The notes under the pieces are model-generated. The model was not told the DNA's origin. It was given only the letters and a program-made list of their open reading frames with translations, and did no database searches. A stretch of DNA of 64,000 nt from Sphaerisporangium corydalis. GTDB lineage: Bacteria; Actinomycetota; Actinomycetes; Streptosporangiales; Streptosporangiaceae. Below are positions 58,966-64,000 of this stretch, in pieces. Both the position numbers and the translations under genes were made by a program. The stretch's first letter is position 1; each line of letters begins with the position of its first letter. Where the stretch lies: assembly GCF_025506355.1 (NCBI RefSeq), contig NZ_JANZYP010000008.1, positions 62,001-126,000 on the forward strand. Direction: 5' to 3'.

Positions 58966-59907
58966 ATGCTGGAGGACCCGATCCCGCACTGGCCGGGGGA
59001 GCCGCTCGACCTCGGAGGACTGAGCCTCTACGTGCGGTCGACGCCCGCCGGGCCCGCGGAGAAGGCCGTGTTCGTGCATGGGCTCGCCGGATCGGCGACC
59101 AACTGGACCGACCTGATGGCCGAGCTGTCGGGCCAGGTCAGGGGATACGCCCTCGACCTGCCCGGAGCGGGCTACTCTCCCGCGCCGCCCGGCGGCGACT
59201 ACTCCATCGCGGCGCACGCCACCGCCGTCACGCGGCTGATCGAGCACGCCGGGGGCCCGGTCCACCTGCTCGGCAACTCCCTCGGCGGCGCCGTCGCGGT
59301 GCGCGTCGCGGCCATCCGCCCCGACCTGGTGCGCACGCTCACGCTCGTCTCGCCCGCCCTGCCCGACCTGCTTCCCCGGTACGGCCCGGCCCGCGTGGCG
59401 GTGTCGGCGGCCCCCCGGTTCGGCGAGTGGGCGGTCTCCCGGCTCCGCACGCTGGCGCCCGAGCGCCGCATCGCGGCGACCATGGCCATGTGCTACGCCG
59501 ACAGCGGCCGGGTCCACCCCATCCGGCTGGAGGACGCCGTGGCCGAGCTGCGCCGCCGCGACGACCTCCCGTACGCGGGGCCGGCGCTGGTCAGTTCCGC
59601 CCGCGCCCTGGTCAACGAGTACTTCCGGCGCGGGGAGGACAACCTGTGGCGGCTGGCGGCGCGGGTGACCGCGCCCACCCTCGTCGTGCACGGCCGGCAC
59701 GACCGGCTCGTGGACCCCCGCATGGCGTTGCGGGCCGGGCGCACCTTCCCTGACGTGCGGCTGGTGCTCCTTCCCCACGCGGGTCACGTCGCGCAGATGG
59801 AGTGCCCCTCGCTCGTCGCCCGCCACGTCCGCGTCCTGATGCAGGACGCCGCCCGGCGGGACGCCGGGAACGCGGAGAACGCGGAGAATGCTGCCTCTGT
59901 CGGCTAA
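58966..59907 (+). CDS. Alpha/beta hydrolase
   Basis: 313 residues, AGGAGG upstream. Nucleophile Ser in LLGNSLGGAVAV (about 103-114), oxyanion turn FVHGLAGSATNWTDL, Asp in VVHGRHDRLVDPR and His in LPHAGHVAQME. Related to esterases and epoxide hydrolases. It lies 117 bases before moeZ on the same strand, a neighbourhood also found in Streptomyces. The C-terminus has an ENAENAA repeat. Confidence 0.9.
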   Translation: MLEDPIPHWPGEPLDLGGLSLYVRSTPAGPAEKAVFVHGLAGSATNWTDLMAELSGQVRGYALDLPGAGYSPAPPGGDYSIAAHATAVTRLIEHAGGPVHLLGNSLGGAVAVRVAAIRPDLVRTLTLVSPALPDLLPRYGPARVAVSAAPRFGEWAVSRLRTLAPERRIAATMAMCYADSGRVHPIRLEDAVAELRRRDDLPYAGPALVSSARALVNEYFRRGEDNLWRLAARVTAPTLVVHGRHDRLVDPRMALRAGRTFPDVRLVLLPHAGHVAQMECPSLVARHVRVLMQDAARRDAGNAENAENAASVG

Positions 59908-60024
59908 GATCGCCGATTCGGGAATGCGAGGGCAACCGGGTTAGGTTGTGACAGACGGCTGGGCGCGTAGCCTGACGGGCAAGCCGCCATTTGGGAAGAT
60001 CCCCTGAAACGGGAGCGTAGAACT

Positions 60025-61203
60025 GTGTCGTTGCCACCGCTGGTAGAGCCGGCCGACGAGCTGACCGTTGACGAGGTGCGCCGCTACTCTCGCCACCTGA
60101 TCATCCCCGACGTGGGGATGGCCGGGCAGAAGCGGCTGAAGAACGCCAAGGTGCTCTGTGTGGGCGCGGGCGGCCTCGGTTCCCCGGCGCTGATGTACCT
60201 CGCCGCGGCCGGCGTCGGCACGCTCGGCGTCGTCGACTTCGATGTCGTCGACGAGTCGAACCTTCAGCGTCAGATCATCCACGGGCAGTCGGACGTCGGC
60301 CGTCTGAAGGCCGAGAGCGCCGCCGCGACCGTGCGCGAGATCAACCCCCTCGTCAACGTCGTGATCCACAACGTGGCCCTCACGACCGACAACGTGATGG
60401 ACATCTTCGCCGCCTACGACCTCATCGTCGACGGCACCGACAACTTCGCGACGCGGTACATGGTCAACGACGCGGCGGTCCTGTTGGGCAAGCCCTATAT
60501 CTGGGGCTCCATCTACCGCTTCGACGGGCAGGCGAGCGTGTTCTGGTCCGAGTACGGGCCCTGCTACCGCTGCCTCTACCCTGAGCCGCCGCCGCCGGGC
60601 ATGGTGCCCTCGTGCGCCGAGGGCGGCGTACTCGGCGTGCTGTGCGCCTCCATCGGCTCGATCCAGGTGAACGAGGCGATCAAGGTGCTCACGGGCATCG
60701 GCGAGCCGCTCGTCGGGCGCCTGATGATCTACGACGCCCTGGAGATGAAGTACCGCGACGTCAAGGTCCGCAAGGACCCCGAGTGCCCGCTGTGCGGCAA
60801 GAACCCGACGATCACCGAGCTGATCGACTACGAGGCCTTCTGCGGAACGATCTCCGACGAGGCCGCGCAGGCGGCCACCGGCTCCACGATCACCGCCAGG
60901 GAGCTCAAGGACATGCAGGACCGGGGGGACGACATCTTCCTGGTCGACGTCCGCGAGCAGAACGAGTACGAGATCGTCAACATCCCGGGCGCGGTGCTGA
61001 TCCCGAAGGGCGACTTCCTGAAGGGCACGGCGCTGGAGCTGCTGCCGCACGACAAGAAGATCGTGCTGCACTGCAAGTCCGGCGCCCGGTCCGCCGAGGC
61101 GCTGGCGGTGCTGAAGAGCGCCGGCTTCTCCGACGCCGTCCACGTCGGCGGGGGCGTGCTGAGCTGGGTCAAGACCGTCGACCCCTCGCTGCCCACCTAC
61201 TGA
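60025..61203 (+). CDS. moeZ: Adenylyltransferase/sulfurtransferase MoeZ
   Basis: 392 residues, GTG start. MoeB/ThiF domain: RYSRHLIIPDVGMAGQKRL, then VGAGGLGSPALMYLAAAGVG (nucleotide loop), VDFDVVDESNLQRQIIHG, CxxC zinc pairs YRCLYP and CPLCG. C-terminal rhodanese domain with active Cys in LHCKSGARSAEAL (about 350-362). It adenylates and thiolates sulfur-carrier proteins (MoaD, ThiS, CysO-like) for molybdopterin, thiamine, cysteine and thio-natural products. Confidence 0.95.
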   Translation: MSLPPLVEPADELTVDEVRRYSRHLIIPDVGMAGQKRLKNAKVLCVGAGGLGSPALMYLAAAGVGTLGVVDFDVVDESNLQRQIIHGQSDVGRLKAESAAATVREINPLVNVVIHNVALTTDNVMDIFAAYDLIVDGTDNFATRYMVNDAAVLLGKPYIWGSIYRFDGQASVFWSEYGPCYRCLYPEPPPPGMVPSCAEGGVLGVLCASIGSIQVNEAIKVLTGIGEPLVGRLMIYDALEMKYRDVKVRKDPECPLCGKNPTITELIDYEAFCGTISDEAAQAATGSTITARELKDMQDRGDDIFLVDVREQNEYEIVNIPGAVLIPKGDFLKGTALELLPHDKKIVLHCKSGARSAEALAVLKSAGFSDAVHVGGGVLSWVKTVDPSLPTY

Positions 61204-61238
61204 TCAGGCTCATCTCACGATCCCGCGGCCGGCGGCGC

Positions 61239-61544
61239 TCAGTCGCCGGCCAGCGTCAGTCCCGACTGGGCGACGATGGCGCCGAGGGCCGCGACGTGGG
61301 CCGTGTAGGCGTCCCTGCCCGCCGGTGAGAGCCGGAGCCAGGTCCGGGGGCGCTTGCCCACATGGCCCTTGCGTATCACCACGTACCCGGCGCTCTCCAG
61401 AGTGGCGGCGTGCTTGGACAGGACCGAGTCGCTGACCCCGACCTCGTCGCGGACGAAGGCGAACTCGGCCTCCTCCATGGCCGCCAGCAGCGACATGACC
61501 CGCAGCCTGGCCGGAGGGTGGATGACCGGATCCAGTGCCGCCAT
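61239..61544 (-). CDS. Winged-helix transcriptional regulator
   Basis: 101 residues from ATG 61544, which overlaps the stop of the upstream gene (TGATG). HTH: RLRVMSLLAAMEEAEFAFVR, DEVGVSDSVLSKHAATLESA (about 33-52), wing GYVVIRKGHVGKRPRTWLRL. Fits the small DUF24/ArsR-like 'transcriptional regulator' group that controls an adjacent membrane gene. The operator is probably the palindrome in the shared promoter at 62061. Confidence 0.88.
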   Translation of the reverse strand: MAALDPVIHPPARLRVMSLLAAMEEAEFAFVRDEVGVSDSVLSKHAATLESAGYVVIRKGHVGKRPRTWLRLSPAGRDAYTAHVAALGAIVAQSGLTLAGD

Positions 61545-62038
61545 CAGCCCGCCTCGATCTTCGCCGCCATGCGCCGGGTGATCCAGCGGCCGAGCACCGG
61601 CCCGGTGGACGCCATGAGGACCGTCATGGCCAGGCCCGCGTACGTGCGGGCGTAGGGGACCCCGGCGCCGGCCAGCGCGACCGCGGCCACCAGGCAGACG
61701 CCCACCGACGTCCACACCCACACCAAGAAGACGAACAGCGCCTTCACGGTGACCAGGCTCCGGTGCGGGCGCTGCCGGTTGCCGAACACCATCGCGGCGA
61801 CCAGGCCGAGCAGGACCAGCACCAGCGTGGTCAGCCCCGCCACCGCCACCGCCCCTGAGGTGCCGGGCTCGGTGAAGAACTGGACGCCGGTGACGACCAG
61901 GGCCACGCCCGTCGTGTACCAGTTCGGGAACCAGGGCCGCGCCCGGACCACCCGCGCCTGCGAGGCGCGGATCTCACGGAGGCTGCGGGCGGCCTCCTCG
62001 GGCGTGACGTACGCCGTGTCCTCGGGGGTGGCGTCCAT
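61544..62038 (-). CDS. Four-helix membrane protein, partner of the winged-helix regulator
   Basis: 164 residues from ATG 62038 (AGGAGG 5 bases upstream). A charged start (TPEEAARSLREIRASQARVV) precedes four membrane helices (WYTTGVALVVTGVQFF, TTLVLVLLGLVAAMVF, ALFVFLVWVWTSVGVCLVAA, TYAGLAMTVLMASTGPVLG). Function unknown. The wHTH regulator is translated from the same message by a 1-base overlap. Confidence 0.85.
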   Translation of the reverse strand: MDATPEDTAYVTPEEAARSLREIRASQARVVRARPWFPNWYTTGVALVVTGVQFFTEPGTSGAVAVAGLTTLVLVLLGLVAAMVFGNRQRPHRSLVTVKALFVFLVWVWTSVGVCLVAAVALAGAGVPYARTYAGLAMTVLMASTGPVLGRWITRRMAAKIEAG

Positions 62039-62060
62039 GAAACCTCCTAGTTTCCAATTA

Positions 62061-62091
62061 GGAAAGTACTTTCCACTTTCCATCCTGTCAA
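62061..62091 (-). promoter_or_regulatory. Promoter with embedded palindrome before the membrane/wHTH operon
   Basis: Minus strand: -35 TTGACA (62086-62091), 17 bases, -10 TACTTT (62063-62068). The -10 lies in the perfect palindrome GGAAAGTACTTTCC (62061-62074). A half copy AGTACTTTCC lies at 62091-62100 and TTTCC is repeated between. Points to autorepression by the wHTH protein. Confidence 0.75.
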
Positions 62092-62162
62092 GTACTTTCC
62101 AAAGGGATGGATCCGGACAGAACGGCCGATGCCCCACCGTTGGGGGCGTTAAGGTCAGGCAC

Positions 62163-62882
62163 GTGAGTGAGTCGCGTACCTGGCCGTCCCTGGTGGTGGC
62201 GTCCGCGCTCACGCTGGTCTGCGCGATCGCGGCCGGGGTCGCGGGGGGCGCGGCCGGCGCCGAACTGACCCGGGGCCCCAGCCCCGCCGAGATCCGGCAG
62301 GCGTCGGCGGAGGAGACCGCACGCCGCTGGCAGGTCTGGCCGGCCGGCAAGATCTTCCCCGCCTCCATCCCCTACGTGGCCGAGCAGGGCGGCAAGGAGA
62401 ACGCCCGCAGGGTGGGCATCTCCACCCGCGTCGAATGCTCGGCGGCCGTGGACGCCGCGCTCAGGACGGCGTTGAAGGCCGCCGGCTGCAGGGCCGTGCT
62501 CCGGGCGACCTACCTGGACGCGCTCCAGGGCGTCGTGGTGACCATCGGGGTAGCGGCCTTCCCCGACCAGGCGTCCGCGCTCGCGGCCAGGGCGGCGTTC
62601 CCGCCGGGCGGCGCGCCCTCGCCCGGCCTCCGGGCCCTGGCGTTCCCGCAGACCGTCGCCGACCGGTTCACCGCCGCCGCCCGGCAGGCGTCGTCGCTGG
62701 ACCAGGCCGGGCCCTACCTCGTGCTCACCACGGCGGGCCAGGTCGACGGCCGTCCCGCCCGCTCGGTCGGCCACCAGCGTTCCACGATCTTCGCGTTCGC
62801 CTCCGACCTGGAGGACCGCGTCCTGACCACCCTGGCGACCCCGGCCCGTCCCGACTGCTCGGGCAAGGACTGGCAGTGCTGA
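62163..62882 (+). CDS. Membrane-anchored hypothetical protein, partner of the S8 protease
   Basis: 239 residues from GTG 62163. N-terminal membrane segment (SLVVASALTLVCAIAAGVAG), then an exported alpha/beta domain (VECSAAVDAALRTALKAAGC, VVVTIGVAAFPDQASA). No family name recognised. Its TGA is within GTGCTGA, so the S8 protease starts 7 bases inside it. This pairing suggests an inhibitor, chaperone or membrane partner of the protease. Confidence 0.8.
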   Translation: MSESRTWPSLVVASALTLVCAIAAGVAGGAAGAELTRGPSPAEIRQASAEETARRWQVWPAGKIFPASIPYVAEQGGKENARRVGISTRVECSAAVDAALRTALKAAGCRAVLRATYLDALQGVVVTIGVAAFPDQASALAARAAFPPGGAPSPGLRALAFPQTVADRFTAAARQASSLDQAGPYLVLTTAGQVDGRPARSVGHQRSTIFAFASDLEDRVLTTLATPARPDCSGKDWQC

Positions 62883-64000
62883 GCCCGCGTGCCCGTCCGG
62901 CCGGCCGGGTGCCGGTGGTCCGTGCGCTGCTCGCCCTGCTGCCGCTCCTGCTGCTCGTCGCGCCCCTCCCCGCGCGGGCGGACCAGGTGCGCGGCAGCCA
63001 GCGGCAGGTGCTGCGCACCCTGAACGTGCACGACGCGTGGCGGATCACCCGGGGCGCCGGGGCCAGGGTCGCCGTCCTGGACTCGGGGGTCGACCCGCGC
63101 CACCACGACCTCGCGGGCTCGGTGGTGACCGGCCCGGACCTCACCAGGGGCGCCAACCCGCGCGGCGTCGCCCCCAGCCGCCTGCACGGCACGTACATGG
63201 CCTCGCTGATCGCCGGGCACGGGCACGGGCCCGGCCGCTCCGACGGGGTGATCGGGGTCGCGCCGGCCGCCAAGGTGCTGTCGGTGCGGGTCATCCTGGA
63301 GGACGACGAGCCGGGTTTCCGGGTCTTCAACTCCCAGGCGCGCTACGAGAACGTGGTCGCGCGCGGCATCCGGTACGCCGTCGACCACGGCGCGGACGTG
63401 ATCAACATGTCGATCTCCAAGGACCAGCCGACCCGGCAGGAGCGGTCGGCGATCCGCTACGCGATCTCCAAGGGCGTCGTGCTGGTGGCGGCGGCCGGCA
63501 ACGACGGGGCGGGCCGCAAGGACGGCCCGTACTCCTACCCGGCCTCGCTCCCCGGCGTGATCTCGGTCGCCGCCGCTGACAGGGGGATGCACAAGGCGTC
63601 CTTCTCCAACCGGAACTCGCTGGTCCTGCTGGCGGCGCCGGGAGTGGACATCTTCGGGGCCGGTCCCGGTGACCAGTACTGGGTCGGGCGGGGCACGTCG
63701 CAGGCCACGGCGCTCGTGTCCGGAGTCGCCGCACTGATAAAAGCGAAATATCCGCGAATGTCGCCTGCGCTGGTCGCCCAGGCCCTCACCACCGGCACCA
63801 CCCGCCGCCCGGCCCTGGGCTACGACCCCGGGACGGGCTTCGGCGTCGTGAACGCCGGACGCGCCCTGGCCGAGGCCGCGAGGCTCTCGCGCCACCGGCA
63901 CACCGCTTTCGGGGCCGGGGTCCAGGACGCCGACCTGCCGATGGCCGACGGCACCGGCGCCGAACCCGGCCCGCTCCAGCCGGTGCAGGTCGTCAGGCGG
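62876..64000 (+). CDS. S8 (subtilisin/mycosin-like) serine protease, 3' end outside window
   Basis: 375 codons seen, open to the right edge. GTG 62876 overlaps the previous gene. Signal peptide (ALLALLPLLLLVAPLPARA). Catalytic Asp in VAVLDSGVDPRHHDL, His in LHGTYMASLIAGHG, oxyanion Asn in AAAGNDGAG and Ser in GTSQATALVSGVAAL. This order and spacing match the mycosin-like group that often carries a C-terminal membrane anchor (outside this window). No ESX genes are in the window, so a type VII link is unproven. Confidence 0.92.
   Translation, partial: MLSPRARPAGRVPVVRALLALLPLLLLVAPLPARADQVRGSQRQVLRTLNVHDAWRITRGAGARVAVLDSGVDPRHHDLAGSVVTGPDLTRGANPRGVAPSRLHGTYMASLIAGHGHGPGRSDGVIGVAPAAKVLSVRVILEDDEPGFRVFNSQARYENVVARGIRYAVDHGADVINMSISKDQPTRQERSAIRYAISKGVVLVAAAGNDGAGRKDGPYSYPASLPGVISVAAADRGMHKASFSNRNSLVLLAAPGVDIFGAGPGDQYWVGRGTSQATALVSGVAALIKAKYPRMSPALVAQALTTGTTRRPALGYDPGTGFGVVNAGRALAEAARLSRHRHTAFGAGVQDADLPMADGTGAEPGPLQPVQVVRR

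Noticed and set aside
62876-64000. Part of an ESX/type VII secretion cluster
   Set aside because: The protease is mycosin-like, but no eccB, eccC, esx or PE/PPE-type gene is visible in the window.

Overview
The window is high-GC actinobacterial chromosome. GTG starts are frequent, Shine-Dalgarno sites are clear, and most genes have short gaps or 1-8 bp overlaps. Two runs of gene order match the mycobacterial and streptomycete core. One is LOG protein, DivIVA-like protein, tag, DUF3117 (as Rv1205-Rv1211). The other is O-methyltransferase, sigE, anti-sigma factor, htrA, tatB, mrp, MgtE-N/CBS protein (as Rv1220c-Rv1232c). With DUF3107, DUF6758, DUF6529, Ku/LigD and DUF397 regulators, this points to Streptosporangiales (Nonomuraea, Streptosporangium or Microbispora type). 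The genus is an inference. I saw no rRNA, tRNA or CRISPR.

Layout. 1-4.4 kb: UvrD-type helicase with a RelE-like N-terminus (3' end outside the window) behind an 834-residue unknown protein. 4.4-6.8 kb: methyltransferase, orphan solute-binding lipoprotein, SH3-like small protein. 6.9-12 kb: ferredoxin and diaminopimelate/lysine genes dapC, dapD, dapE. 12.2-17.6 kb: two LOG proteins, DivIVA-like protein, tag, PaaX/enoyl-CoA hydratase pair, DUF3117. 17.7-27.3 kb: pepA, then the sigE envelope-stress block, mrp, MarR, DUF1003, MgtE-N/CBS protein. 27.4 kb: EamA transporter.

28.4-37.4 kb is an accessory island. It has lower GC stretches, orphan small genes, frameshifted genes, a coiled-coil DNA-binding protein with hendecad repeats, and a WhiJ-like triad (ATPase, HTH-DUF5753, DUF397). 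Three copies of a 24-bp repeat lie at its edges and inside it. The most notable locus is 29212-30449: a 44-residue Gly/Lys/Asp/Pro-rich peptide translationally coupled (GTGA) to a divergent protein-isoaspartate methyltransferase homologue. This is the architecture of imiditides, aspartimide RiPPs known from Nonomuraea maritima (NmaA/NmaM).

37.4-48.2 kb: serine hydrolase, SDR/TetR pair with twin operators, CitE-like lyase, DUF6529 pair, CPBP protease, a 1050-residue surface propeller protein, Nudix, DUF6758. 48.2-54 kb: a metallo-beta-lactamase-fold protein lacking most metal ligands, RecB-type nuclease, hydrolase, DEAD-box helicase, ferritin-like protein. 54.4-58 kb: DUF3107, TetR, small acidic protein, and divergent ligD(Pol)/ku for end joining. 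58-64 kb: Gly/His-rich secreted protein, hydrolase, moeZ, an autoregulated winged-helix/membrane pair, and an S8 protease running off the right edge.
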